The translations under genes and the position numbers were made by a program. The notes under the pieces are model-generated. The model was not told the origin of the DNA and ran no database searches. It was given only the letters and a program-made list of their open reading frames with translations. DNA of 64,000 nucleotides. Source: Actinopolymorpha pittospori. Its GTDB lineage: Bacteria > Actinomycetota > Actinomycetes > Propionibacteriales > Actinopolymorphaceae. Shown piece after piece: positions 51,382 to 60,354 of the stretch; position 1 is the first letter of the stretch; each line of letters opens with the position of its first letter. Location of the stretch: the NCBI RefSeq assembly GCF_014873875.1, contig NZ_JADBEM010000001.1, forward strand, positions 124,001-188,000, written 5' to 3'.

Positions 51382-52116
51382 CTAGCGACCATTCATCGGC
51401 GTCTGGTCAGGAACGGGCGGACGGACGACGTAGCCCACACCCCGAACCGTATGAATGAGTGGATCTCTCCCATTGTCCATCTTGCGGCGAAGATAGGAGA
51501 TGTAGAGTTCGACCACATTGGTGTTCCCACCGAAGTCGTAGCGCCACACGTGATCAAGAATCTGCGCCTTGGAGACCACGGTCGGGCTGTTACGCATCAG
51601 GAAGCTCAGCAGTTCGAACTCCGTCGGAGTGAGTTCGACGAGACGCTCGCCGCGGCGTACCTCATGAGTGCCTTCGTTGAGCACGAGGTCGTCGACCTGG
51701 AAGCGCGAAGGGCGGTGCCCCGTTGTGGTGGCGCCCCGCCGCAGGACGACCCGCAGTCGGGCAACGAGTTCCTCCAGATCGAAGGGTTTGACGACGTAGT
51801 CGTCCCCACCGACGGTTAGTCCGCGCACCCGGTCCTGGGTCGTCCCCAGAGCGGTCAGGAAAATCACTGGCGCGTGGACCCCCATGGCACGGAACTTCTC
51901 GAGCACTGCGAACCCATCCGCATCCGGCAGCAGGACGTCCAGGACGATCGCGGCCGGATCGAAGTCGCGGACCTGCTTCAGCGCCTCCTCGGCGCTCGTC
52001 GAGACCGTCGTGTCCCACCCCTCGTATCGGAGGGCGGAAGCGATCATCTCGGCAAGATCTCTTTCGTCGTCCACCACCATGATCCGCACCGAATGTAACG
52101 AGACCCCGTCCGCCAT
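51382..52116 (-). CDS. OmpR/PhoB-family response regulator
   Basis: A 244-residue regulator. The receiver has IMVVDDERDLAEMIASALRYEGW, phospho-acceptor Asp in AIVLDVLLPDADG near 60, and Lys in YVVKPFDLEEL. The winged helix has LTPTEFELLSFLMRNSPTVVSKAQILDHVWRYDFGGNTNVVELYISYLRRKMD. ATG 52116 follows GGGAGGGTGGG; the longer frame is shadow. No kinase adjoins it. It is divergent from the ferric-reductase-like gene and may regulate it. Confidence 0.93.
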   Translation of the reverse strand: MADGVSLHSVRIMVVDDERDLAEMIASALRYEGWDTTVSTSAEEALKQVRDFDPAAIVLDVLLPDADGFAVLEKFRAMGVHAPVIFLTALGTTQDRVRGLTVGGDDYVVKPFDLEELVARLRVVLRRGATTTGHRPSRFQVDDLVLNEGTHEVRRGERLVELTPTEFELLSFLMRNSPTVVSKAQILDHVWRYDFGGNTNVVELYISYLRRKMDNGRDPLIHTVRGVGYVVRPPVPDQTPMNGR

Positions 52117-52374
52117 CCCACCCTCCCTCGCGCAATGATCGGTTGACCGGTCCAACAAGGTCCTCCGGGCTCGATGGAACATTCTCGACGTCGAACCTGA
52201 GCCTTTCCTGTGCCCCCGGATATCTGTGCCCAGATGCCGCCTGACCCCGAACTGTGACCGTTTCGGAGCGATCCGTCCACTTCGACCACGGGCAGATGTC
52301 CAACCCGCGGCTTCACAGGGTTTCCACAGGGTGCACGTATTGATACGCGGCGCTCCACCGGAGACCGTAAGCCC

Positions 52375-53766
52375 ATGCGCTCCTCCCCCACGTCCGCCGG
52401 GCAACGTCACCGCGCGACCCTCGTCTCCGGCGCTGGGACCGAACTGCGGGCGTACTGGGCCCACCACGCGCCAACTGTGCTCTGGGTCCTGATCATCACA
52501 GGCGGGCTCGCTCCCACATGGTTGTGGTGGCACAGCACCCATCCCCCGACGTCGCTCGGAGGTGAGCTCAGCGAAGCCGGCCGCGTCACCGGCCTTTACG
52601 CCGGGTACCTCGTCATGGCACTGCTCGTCCTGATGGCACGAGTCCCCTTCCTGGAACGGAGTGTGGGCGCCGACCGCCTGGCACGGCTCCACGGCGTCCT
52701 CGGGAAGTACGTCGTAGGCGTCGCCGTCATGCATGGTGTACTCATCTGGTGGGGCTACGCGGTGACCCAACACGCGGATCCTCTGCGGCAGGCCGGAAGA
52801 CTACTGACCGAGTACGCCTACGTTCTCTGGGCGACGATTGGCGCGGCCCTCCTGGTCGTCGTAGGCGTGGTCTCCGCGAGGGCGGTCCGCCGCCGGGTCA
52901 GGTACGAGACGTGGTACTTCCTTCACCTGTTGACGTACGCCGCGATCGCGTCGGCGTTCCTGCACCAGATCGAGACCGGTGCACAGTTCGTCACGAACGC
53001 CACCGCACGCGTCGTATGGACAATCCTGTATTGCCTGGCCGCCGCCACCCTGGCATGGTTCAGGCTGGTCGTTCCACTGCGGAACGCCTGGAGACATCGA
53101 TTCATCGTCGCTGATGTCCGCGACGAGGCGCCAGACGTGGTCTCGATCTATCTCGTCGGCACACGACTTCGGGAACTCGAGGCCGAAGCGGGCCAGTTTC
53201 TACGACTCCGGTTCCTGACTCGCGGCAGTTGGTGGCAGTCGCACCCCTACTCCCTGTCGGCCGCACCAAATCCGCACTGGTTACGTATCACCGTCAAGGC
53301 TCTCGGCGACCACACTCGCCAACTACAGAAGGTACCTCCGGGCACAAAAGTCATGGTGGAGGGCCCCTACGGAGCGCTCACCGCGCGCCGGCGCAGCCGG
53401 CACAGCGTCCTGTTGATCGCCGGAGGTGTGGGGATCACACCGCTGCGTGCACTGTTCGAGACGTTGCCCGCCGAGGCCGGCAATCTCACCCTCCTCTATC
53501 GGACCAGGTCGTCTGTCGACCTGGTGTTCCGACAGGAAATCGACACGATCGCCGTCGCTCGAAAGGCGACGGTGCGATACATCGTCGGCCCCGCAGGGGA
53601 CCACGATCCCTTGCACCCGGTCTCCATTCGTCGACTCATACCTGACGTCTCCACCCGCGACGTGTACGTCTGCGGTCCTGCCGGGATGACTGCCACGGCC
53701 ATCAGGTCGCTACGAGCGTGCGGTGTTCCGCGCTGGCGGATTCATCACGAGGACTTCAGTTTGTAG
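52375..53766 (+). CDS. Ferric-reductase-like flavocytochrome
   Basis: A 463-residue membrane flavocytochrome. Six membrane segments lie in residues about 30-235. Paired His occur as LHGVLGKYVVGVAVMHG (H-x13-H) and LHLLTYAAIASAFLHQ (H-x12-H), the bis-haem pattern of the NOX/FRE family. The FAD site is SHPYSLSAAPN, and the NAD(P)H domain has LLIAGGVGITPLRALF and VYVCGPAGMT. It passes electrons from cytosolic NAD(P)H to an acceptor outside. Downstream genes encode an FMN-binding protein and ApbE, so the acceptor could be that flavoprotein (inference). Confidence 0.93.
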   Translation: MRSSPTSAGQRHRATLVSGAGTELRAYWAHHAPTVLWVLIITGGLAPTWLWWHSTHPPTSLGGELSEAGRVTGLYAGYLVMALLVLMARVPFLERSVGADRLARLHGVLGKYVVGVAVMHGVLIWWGYAVTQHADPLRQAGRLLTEYAYVLWATIGAALLVVVGVVSARAVRRRVRYETWYFLHLLTYAAIASAFLHQIETGAQFVTNATARVVWTILYCLAAATLAWFRLVVPLRNAWRHRFIVADVRDEAPDVVSIYLVGTRLRELEAEAGQFLRLRFLTRGSWWQSHPYSLSAAPNPHWLRITVKALGDHTRQLQKVPPGTKVMVEGPYGALTARRRSRHSVLLIAGGVGITPLRALFETLPAEAGNLTLLYRTRSSVDLVFRQEIDTIAVARKATVRYIVGPAGDHDPLHPVSIRRLIPDVSTRDVYVCGPAGMTATAIRSLRACGVPRWRIHHEDFSL

Positions 53767-53833
53767 CGAGGCCGAGGCACGAGCAGGCGCCACCAGCGCT
53801 GCTTTCTTGGCTGCCGGACGAAGGAAGGAATCC

Positions 53834-54406
53834 ATGAAGCGAGTGGTGATCACCGTGGTGTCGACCATCGCCGGACTTGGCGTCCTGCTCGGTCTGAGGA
53901 CCCAGACCGGGACAGGCCGAGCCCCCTCGTTCGCCGAGGGCGGCGCTTCGAACACCCAACCGGATTCCTCCACCGGTCCACAGGTCCGTGCCCCCTCACC
54001 TTCGGTGGATGGTAGAGCCACGAGCGGGAGTACCAAGGCCAGTCCTGCAGCCGCCAGTTCCAGCAGCGCGAACAGCAGCAGGACCCCGGACGTCCAGGCA
54101 ACGCGCCCGGCGGGTAGGACGCCGGCCACCCGACGGAAGTTGGCCGGCCAGACGGTCATGACGGCGTATGGTCCCGTGCAGGTTCAGGTGACGATGGTTG
54201 ACAGCAAGATCACCGACATCTCCACGCTTCAACTACCCAACGGCAACCAGCGCGACCTCGACATCGCGAGCTATGCGGTGCCCGAGTTACGGAGTGAGGC
54301 GCTCGCCGCCCAGTCCGCGCAGATCAACGCGGTCTCCGGCGCCACCTACACCAGCGAAGGCTACGTCGAGTCGTTGCAGTCGGCGCTGGACCGTGCCCGT
54401 GTCTGA
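53834..54406 (+). CDS. Exported FMN-binding domain protein
   Basis: A 190-residue protein. An N-terminal membrane/signal segment (VVITVVSTIAGLGVLLGL) is followed by a Ser/Ala/Thr-rich linker (about 30-98), then an FMN_bind domain: QTVMTAYGPVQVQVTMVDSK, SEALAAQSAQINAVSGATYTSEGYVESLQSAL. The Thr of SGAT is the site where ApbE links FMN through phosphate. ApbE is the next gene, with an 8-nt overlap. ATG 53834 follows AAGGAAGGAA. It is probably an electron carrier outside the membrane. Confidence 0.92.
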   Translation: MKRVVITVVSTIAGLGVLLGLRTQTGTGRAPSFAEGGASNTQPDSSTGPQVRAPSPSVDGRATSGSTKASPAAASSSSANSSRTPDVQATRPAGRTPATRRKLAGQTVMTAYGPVQVQVTMVDSKITDISTLQLPNGNQRDLDIASYAVPELRSEALAAQSAQINAVSGATYTSEGYVESLQSALDRARV

Positions 54407-55217
54407 ACGACGGATGCCTGGCCAGGTTGGTCTCCGCCATGTCGAACCCGTCATGGGGACGGTGGTGACGATCGATGTGCGGGACCCCTCGATCGGGCAG
54501 GGTGCGGTTCTCGCCGTGACGCGTTGGCTGCACACCGTGGACGCGACGTTCAGCACCTACCGCGACGACAGCGCGATCAGTCGACTTGACCAGGGAACGA
54601 TCTCTTTGGAGGATTGCCCTGAGACGGTCGCGATCGTGCTCGATCTGTGTGACGAACTCACGAAGCGCACGAACGGCTACTTCGACGTCTGTTACGCGGA
54701 CCATCTGGATCCGTCCGGTGTCGTCAAAGGTTGGGCGGTCGACCAGGCCGACGCGATCCTGCGTGCCGCGGGATCTGGGGACCATCTGATCAATGCCGGC
54801 GGCGACATCCTTATGGCGGGGACTGCTGGAGCCGACTCTCCGTGGCGGGTGGGGGTGATCGATCCGTTCGACCGGACTCGGCTCGCTGCCGTCGTAGCCG
54901 GAACAGACCTCGCGGTCGCGACGTCGGGCGTCGCTGAGCGCGGTCTCCATGTCGTGGATCCACACACGAGGCAGGCGGTGAAGGAGCTGGCCAGTGTGAC
55001 GGTCATCGGTTCAGACCTGACCCACGCCGACGCCTACGCCACCGCTGGTCTTGCGATGGGACGGGAGTCACCGACCTGGCTTGACACACTTACCGGATTC
55101 GAGGCATTTGTCGTTTTCGCCGATGGCTCCAGCTGGTGCACTCGCGGCTTCCACAGCGAGGTCTCGGTCAAAGGACGCGAGTTGATCGAAGACCACGCTC
55201 GGGGGAGATTCCGATGA
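54399..55217 (+). CDS. apbE: FAD:protein FMN transferase (ApbE)
   Basis: A 272-residue ApbE enzyme that moves FMN from FAD onto a Thr of target flavoproteins using Mg. Motifs are EPVMGTVVTIDVRD, FSTYRDDSAISRLDQG, GVVKGWAVDQA near 108, INAGGDILMAG near 130 and TVIGSDLTHADAYATAGLAMG near 208 with the metal-binding Asp and Thr/Ala. It lacks an obvious signal peptide, unlike many Gram-negative ApbEs, so it may act in the cytosol on the precursor or be exported otherwise. GTG 54399 is taken; ATG 54414 is possible. Confidence 0.92.
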   Translation: MSERRMPGQVGLRHVEPVMGTVVTIDVRDPSIGQGAVLAVTRWLHTVDATFSTYRDDSAISRLDQGTISLEDCPETVAIVLDLCDELTKRTNGYFDVCYADHLDPSGVVKGWAVDQADAILRAAGSGDHLINAGGDILMAGTAGADSPWRVGVIDPFDRTRLAAVVAGTDLAVATSGVAERGLHVVDPHTRQAVKELASVTVIGSDLTHADAYATAGLAMGRESPTWLDTLTGFEAFVVFADGSSWCTRGFHSEVSVKGRELIEDHARGRFR

Positions 55218-55942
55218 GACGGGCCGACGGAACGCTGGCGGGTACGGCCCGGGCAGAGGCCGGTCAGCCCGTGCCGCTGCTGCTGGTCGAAGATGACCCG
55301 GCCCTTGTAGCGATGCTGGTTGGGCTGCTTACGGAGGAGGGCTACGCGGTCGACACAGCCAATGACGGACAACGAGGCCTCCACCTCGCTCTGTCTCGCG
55401 GGTATGAGGTTCTTCTCCTCGACCGAGGCCTTCCTGCGATCGACGGTCTGGACCTGCTCGGCCGACTACGCCGGAGCGGTGTCGTGACCCCCGTCATGGT
55501 CCTTTCTGCGCTGGGGAATCCAGCCGACCGGGTGGAGGGCCTCGACGCCGGGGCCGAGGATTACTTGGCGAAACCTTTCGACGTCGAAGAGTTGCTGGCT
55601 CGGCTGCGCGCCCTGCGCCGCCGCCATCTGGACGCGGCACGTATCCTCCCGGTGGGCGACCTGCGGCTGAACCTCGACAGTCGAGAGGTGTCTGGTCCAA
55701 TCAGCTCCACTACACACGAGGTGCCGCTCTCGAGACGAGAATGTGACCTGCTGGCGTTGCTGGCAAGGCGACCCTCGCAGATCTTCAGCCGCTCCGAACT
55801 ACTGGCTCGGGTCTTTCCCCGAGCCGAATGCGAGGTCATCGTCGACACCTACGTTCACTACCTACGCCGCAAGCTCGGTCGGCAGATCGTGTCAACGGTC
55901 CGCGGAGAGGGCTACCGGCTCGGCCGGCGTCCGAGCCGGTGA
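55214..55942 (+). CDS. OmpR/PhoB-family response regulator
   Basis: A 242-residue regulator. It has LLLVEDDPALVAMLVGLLTEEGY, phospho-acceptor Asp in VLLLDRGLPAIDG near 70, Lys in YLAKPFDVEEL, and a winged helix (SRRECDLLALLARRPSQIFSRSELLARVFPRAECEVIVDTYVHYLRRKLG). ATG 55214 overlaps ApbE by 4 nt and its end overlaps the kinase by 4 nt, so the pair is expressed with the electron-transfer genes. Confidence 0.94.
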   Translation: MRRADGTLAGTARAEAGQPVPLLLVEDDPALVAMLVGLLTEEGYAVDTANDGQRGLHLALSRGYEVLLLDRGLPAIDGLDLLGRLRRSGVVTPVMVLSALGNPADRVEGLDAGAEDYLAKPFDVEELLARLRALRRRHLDAARILPVGDLRLNLDSREVSGPISSTTHEVPLSRRECDLLALLARRPSQIFSRSELLARVFPRAECEVIVDTYVHYLRRKLGRQIVSTVRGEGYRLGRRPSR

Positions 55943-57210
55943 GAGCAGTCTTCCGGCCACGGCCGGCCGGCGCGGGGAGGACACCGGAGACAACGCTCCT
56001 ACGTCGCGCGGCGTTCCGCCTTGGCCTCCAGGCTGGCCTGATCGTCGCAGCCGTCGTGGCGGTGCTCGTCACCGCCGCGGTCCTGGTGGTCCTGAGAAGC
56101 CAGCATGCAGCCACCGAAACGCTACTGTCTGAGGCCGTTATGCGAGCCGAGGACGTCAACGACCCTCCCGCCAGCGTCTGGCTCGTCCTGGCGAAGCCGG
56201 ACGGTCGCACGTCGACGCCTGGCCTGCCACCGGGGCTGCTTGACGACGCGACACTCACCCGGGTGACTCGCACCGGGGTCGCTGAGGCCCACGACGTCCA
56301 GGCCGCTGGGGAGGAGTACCGCATCGATGTCGTACGCCGGGGCGACGTCACCGTCGGAGGAGCTCTCGATCTACGAACCGCGCATGCCGAGAGCAGGCGT
56401 CTGGTCCTGGCACTTTCAGTGGTCGGTGGGGTCGGACTGTTGTTGGCCGCCGCCAGCGGCGCCCTCCTTGGTGTCCGGGCCGTGCACCCCCTCGCCGTCG
56501 CCCTGCGACTTCAACGTCGGTTCGTCTCCGACGCCAGTCACGAACTCCGAACGCCGCTGACGTTGCTGACGACCCGCGCCCAGCTCCTACGACGCCATGT
56601 CCAACGAGGAGCGAACCGCAAGGCCGTACTCGCCGATATCGACAGCCTGGTCGCCGACGGTGACAATCTGACGGCGGTACTCGAGGATCTGCTGCTGGCC
56701 GCTGATCCGCGCAGCGGCTCCGGCTGCGAACACATCGACGTGGGCCTTCTGGTTAGTAGCGTCGTGACGACCTCCGTGGCGGCCGCACGCGCATCCTCTG
56801 TCAACCTCAGCATGCTCGACGCGGAACCGGCCTACGTCGGAGGCAACCCCGTCGCGCTCCGCCGCGCAGTGACCGCGCTTACTGACAACGCCGTCCGGCA
56901 CGCCCATAAGGCCGTGACACTCACGGTGGGCTTGCGCGACCGACACGCTGTCATAGAAGTCGCTGACGATGGCGCTGGCATCGACCCAGAAGTCGCGCCT
57001 CGGCTTTTCGAACGTTTCACGTCGAGTGGACCTTCGACAGCCGAAGGCCCTCGACGTCGTTACGGTCTCGGGCTCGCCCTCGTCGGTGAGATCGTCGCTC
57101 AACACGGCGGCCGAATAGAGGTCTGTGGCACCGACGTCGGTGCGACGTTTCGGATCACTCTGCCCGCAGCCGCGGCACCCCGAAGTCTTCCAAGCAATCT
57201 CTCAAACTAA
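55939..57210 (+). CDS. Sensor histidine kinase (HisKA/HATPase)
   Basis: A 423-residue kinase. Two membrane segments (about 30-52 and 158-180) flank a small outer domain of about 105 residues. The dimerisation helix is RFVSDASHELRTPLTLLTTRAQLL with phospho-His near 201. The HATPase has RRAVTALTDNAVRHA (N-box), VADDGAGIDPE and RYGLGLALVGEIVAQHGG. It is the cognate partner of the upstream regulator; the outer domain has no known sensor motif. Confidence 0.93.
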   Translation: MRAVFRPRPAGAGRTPETTLLRRAAFRLGLQAGLIVAAVVAVLVTAAVLVVLRSQHAATETLLSEAVMRAEDVNDPPASVWLVLAKPDGRTSTPGLPPGLLDDATLTRVTRTGVAEAHDVQAAGEEYRIDVVRRGDVTVGGALDLRTAHAESRRLVLALSVVGGVGLLLAAASGALLGVRAVHPLAVALRLQRRFVSDASHELRTPLTLLTTRAQLLRRHVQRGANRKAVLADIDSLVADGDNLTAVLEDLLLAADPRSGSGCEHIDVGLLVSSVVTTSVAAARASSVNLSMLDAEPAYVGGNPVALRRAVTALTDNAVRHAHKAVTLTVGLRDRHAVIEVADDGAGIDPEVAPRLFERFTSSGPSTAEGPRRRYGLGLALVGEIVAQHGGRIEVCGTDVGATFRITLPAAAAPRSLPSNLSN

Positions 57211-57277
57211 GGAGGAATCGTAGAGCCGTCACAGGGTCGAACGCCGACGCAAGCTTGACTGACGGAAGGTCCCCTCA

Positions 57278-57814
57278 ATGCCTACTTTCTTCAGTGGTCT
57301 GCCCCTTCATGTTTTGGTCGTGCACGCGACTGTCGTCCTGGTTCCGCTGGCGGCTGCCGGCTCCGGCGTGATCGCGATCTCCCCGGCCATACGACGACGC
57401 TACTGGTGGCTCGTGGTGGCTGCGACCGGCGCCGCGGTGATCTCGGTTCCCCTGGCCACCGAAACGGGAGATGGCCTGCGCGCGCGCCTGGAACCCAGCA
57501 CCAAGATCGCCCGACATGCCGACCTCGGCGGGGAACTGGTGTTCTTCGTCGTTCCTCTCCTGGTAGCCGTGACCGCGCTCGCGTTGCTCGACCTCTACCA
57601 ACGCCCATCACGGCGCAGCGACGGAGGAATCATGACGACGGAGGGCGCGGCGACTGGTACCGCGAGATGGATCCGACCAGTCAGTCTGATCCTGGCGGTA
57701 GCCACCCTTGTCCTTGCGGTTGGCTCAGCAGTTCAGGTCATCCGCGTCGGTGACGCAGGCGCCCGTGCCGCCTGGGGCGACGAGCGGTACGTCACGCCCA
57801 CAGGCGGCGACTGA
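57278..57814 (+). CDS. DUF2231 membrane protein
   Basis: A 178-residue protein with four membrane segments. It starts LPLHVLVVHATVVLVPLAAAGS, where the conserved (L)HPxxVHFPI-like His pair of DUF2231 is seen as LHVLVVHATVVLVPLA. A second His in ARHADLGGELVFF is in the usual place. Family function is unknown; His at membrane ends suggests haem or metal. It is 67 bp after the kinase gene and 98 bp before the DyP gene. Confidence 0.85.
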   Translation: MPTFFSGLPLHVLVVHATVVLVPLAAAGSGVIAISPAIRRRYWWLVVAATGAAVISVPLATETGDGLRARLEPSTKIARHADLGGELVFFVVPLLVAVTALALLDLYQRPSRRSDGGIMTTEGAATGTARWIRPVSLILAVATLVLAVGSAVQVIRVGDAGARAAWGDERYVTPTGGD

Positions 57815-57912
57815 GACCAGACCATAGCCACCACCGAGGCACGTTCTGCCGAATCTCACCGTTCGGGATCGGGAGGGGATTGGCGCGGGCTGTGTGCGGG
57901 GATTCGTCAAGT

Positions 57913-59199
57913 ATGGCCGGCGAGTGGCCCGCTGCCGGCGATGACGACGGCGGCGGGTGTCCTGGATCGTGGATTGGGCGGCGCTCCTTTTTGCAGGGCT
58001 CCGCCGTGGCCGGCCTTGGCGCGACGAGCGCAAGCATGATCAACAGGGACCTGGCTGTGCCCGCCGCCGGCAGCGACACGCCGCGTTCGCGGAGGATTCC
58101 GTTCCACGGCTACCACCAGGCCGGCATCGCCACCCCTCCGCAGCGGGTCGCGACCTTCCTGTCCTTCGACCTGGTTGCCACGAGCCGCGGCGAACTCGTC
58201 GACCTGTTCCGCACGCTGACGTCCCGTGCCCGCTTCCTCACCGCAGGCGGCACGCCGCCCAAGCGGCCAGGTTCGCCGCCCTCGGACAGCGGCATCCTGG
58301 GGCCCAACCTCGTACCCGACGGCCTCACCGTCACCGTGGGCCTGGGCGCGAGCCTCTTCGACGGCCGCTTCGGCCTGGCCCCCAGCAAGCCAGTCCAGCT
58401 GGTCACCATGACGCCTTTCCTCCATGACGACCTAGACCCCGCGCTGTCGGGCGGGGACCTGCTGGTCCAGCTGTGTGCCGACAACCGGGACACGGTGGTG
58501 CACGCGGTGATCGACCTGGTCACCCACACCGCAGGCGCCTTGGCGCTGCACTGGCGCATCGACGGCCAACGCAATCCACCCCGACCGGTCGGCGTCAGAA
58601 GGGACTGGTTCGGTTTCAAGGACGGCATCGCCAATCCCGATATCAGCGACCCCGCCCAGCTGAACCAGGTGGTCTGGGTGCAGCCTCATACGAAGGAGCC
58701 CTCCTGGGCCGCCGGGGGCACCTACCAGGTCGTACGCATCGTCCACTTCAACATCGAGGACTGGCAGAAGGTGCCCGCAGCCGCACAGGAACGCATCTTC
58801 GGCCGGCGCAAGGTCAGCGGCGCCCCCTTGTACGCAAACTCTCCCGACGCCTCCGACCTGCTCGATCCCATCTACACCAACGACCCGCAAGGACTGATCA
58901 CACCGCTGGACTGCCACATCCGACTGGCCAATCCCCAAACCCCGCAAACCGCCTCAACCAGCACCATCCTGCGCCGCAGCTACGACTATGACCGCAGCCC
59001 TCAAGAGGACGGCAGCCTCGACCTCGGCCACGCCTTCGTCTGCTACCAGCGCGAACTCCACACCTATATCGCCATGCAGACCCGACTCGAAGAAGAACGC
59101 CTCGTCCCCTATGTCAGCCCACGCGGCGGAGGCTACTTCTTCGACCTTCCAGGCGTCCGCGACGACCAGGACTACTACGCACGTGGACTCCTGACCTGA
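57913..59199 (+). CDS. DyP-type haem peroxidase, Tat exported
   Basis: A 428-residue dye-decolourising peroxidase. The Tat signal is GRRSFLQGSAVAGLGATSAS. The family GxxDG motif is FGFKDGIANPDIS near 235 with the distal Asp. Proximal-haem and C-terminal elements include SYDYDRSPQEDGSLDLGHAFVCYQRE and LVPYVSPRGGGYFFDLPGV, typical of the EfeB-like class. ATG 57913 after GGGGA is preferred to TTG 57880. EfeO and EfeU are not nearby, so it is not a classical EfeUOB iron system. It may use peroxide or electrons from the redox module (inference). Confidence 0.92.
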   Translation: MAGEWPAAGDDDGGGCPGSWIGRRSFLQGSAVAGLGATSASMINRDLAVPAAGSDTPRSRRIPFHGYHQAGIATPPQRVATFLSFDLVATSRGELVDLFRTLTSRARFLTAGGTPPKRPGSPPSDSGILGPNLVPDGLTVTVGLGASLFDGRFGLAPSKPVQLVTMTPFLHDDLDPALSGGDLLVQLCADNRDTVVHAVIDLVTHTAGALALHWRIDGQRNPPRPVGVRRDWFGFKDGIANPDISDPAQLNQVVWVQPHTKEPSWAAGGTYQVVRIVHFNIEDWQKVPAAAQERIFGRRKVSGAPLYANSPDASDLLDPIYTNDPQGLITPLDCHIRLANPQTPQTASTSTILRRSYDYDRSPQEDGSLDLGHAFVCYQRELHTYIAMQTRLEEERLVPYVSPRGGGYFFDLPGVRDDQDYYARGLLT

Positions 59200-59226
59200 C
59201 CGCGACCAGCACGGGAGGCGAGCGAC

Positions 59227-60255
59227 ATGCCTAGGCTCCGACAAGGCCTGGCCCGCACCATCAGCCCGCCACACCTCAAGGCGCGCCGGGGGGCACTGGT
59301 CGCCTGCGTCGGGCTGATGTTGACCACGTTGTTGACCTCGTGTAGCCCAGACCCCGACCCGGATCCCCCGAGCGGCCATGTGTACGTCACCAACCAACTC
59401 GACAACACGGTCTCGGTGATCGACGCCCGAACCAACAAGGTCATCGCCACCGTCCCCTCAGGTGTCGCACCCGAAGGCATCGCCGTCTCCCTGAAGAACC
59501 GCAACGCCTACATCGCCGACAACGGCTCGGCCAGAGTCTCCGTACTCGACACCCGCACCCACAAGATCCTCACCAGCGTGCGAGTCGGGAAGAACCCCAC
59601 CGGCGTCGACCTGAGCCCCGACGGGAAGACGCTCTACGTCACCAACGGAGGCTCCAACAGCCTGTCAGTCATCGACACCCGCACCCACCGTGTCATCGCG
59701 ACCATCCCGGTCGGCGTCTCCCCCGTCAGCGTGGCCGTCAGCCACGACGGCGCCAGAGCCTACGTCGCCAACTCCGGATCCCACAGTCTTTCGGTGATCG
59801 ACACCCGTACCCACCGAGCCGTCCGCTCCCTACCTGCCGGCCGTTTCCCGATAGCTGTCGCGCTCTCTGCGGATGGTCGGTCGGCCTACGTCGCCAACGA
59901 AGTGAGCGCCGGGATCACCACGCTCGCAACCCAGACCGGCGCGATAACGGCAAGCGTGCCGGTCGGCGAAGGTCCCTTCGACGTGGCCCTCGGACCCGAC
60001 GCCCACACCGCCTACGTCGCCGTACTCGGCCCTGGTCGCATCGCCGTGATCGACACCCGAAACCACCGCGTCTCCACGACGATCTCCGTGGGCCAGCCCG
60101 GGACCGACCCGTTCAACCTTGCGGTCACCCCCAGCCGGATCTACGTCACCAACCAAGGAAGCGGCAACGTCAGCGTCATCGACCCCAACGCCGGCAAAGT
60201 CATCGCCACCGTACCCGTCGGTAACAGCCCCTACGGTGTAGCCGTGAAACCGTGA
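59227..60255 (+). CDS. YVTN beta-propeller lipoprotein
   Basis: A 342-residue lipoprotein. A signal peptide ends in the lipobox LLTSC with Cys near 39. The rest is seven YVTN-type blades of about 42 residues, each with the pattern VYVTN...(N)TVSVIDTRTHKVIATIPVGxxPxGVAVS, such as LYVTNGGSNSLSVIDTRTHR and IYVTNQGSGNVSVIDPNAGK. Such propellers are outer-surface binding scaffolds or have cytochrome-cd1-like folds without haem. GGGAGG 8 nt upstream fixes ATG 59227. It is 27 bp after the DyP gene, so the two are probably one transcript. Confidence 0.92.
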   Translation: MPRLRQGLARTISPPHLKARRGALVACVGLMLTTLLTSCSPDPDPDPPSGHVYVTNQLDNTVSVIDARTNKVIATVPSGVAPEGIAVSLKNRNAYIADNGSARVSVLDTRTHKILTSVRVGKNPTGVDLSPDGKTLYVTNGGSNSLSVIDTRTHRVIATIPVGVSPVSVAVSHDGARAYVANSGSHSLSVIDTRTHRAVRSLPAGRFPIAVALSADGRSAYVANEVSAGITTLATQTGAITASVPVGEGPFDVALGPDAHTAYVAVLGPGRIAVIDTRNHRVSTTISVGQPGTDPFNLAVTPSRIYVTNQGSGNVSVIDPNAGKVIATVPVGNSPYGVAVKP

Positions 60256-60354
60256 CACGTCCGCACCAGGGCATAAAGTCCGCCGCCTGACTCGCAGCCC
60301 CGGGCATTCTGGCTCGCGGCGTTGTCGGCGTCACGCGTAAAATGCTGCTGCGCG

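Noticed and set aside
57913..59199. EfeB of an EfeUOB iron uptake system
   Set aside because: EfeU and EfeO are not next to it; the neighbours are DUF2231 and YVTN proteins.
59300..60255. Tandem DNA repeat or CRISPR-like array
   Set aside because: The periodic sequence is the roughly 126-bp coding unit of YVTN propeller blades, with diverged repeats and no spacers.
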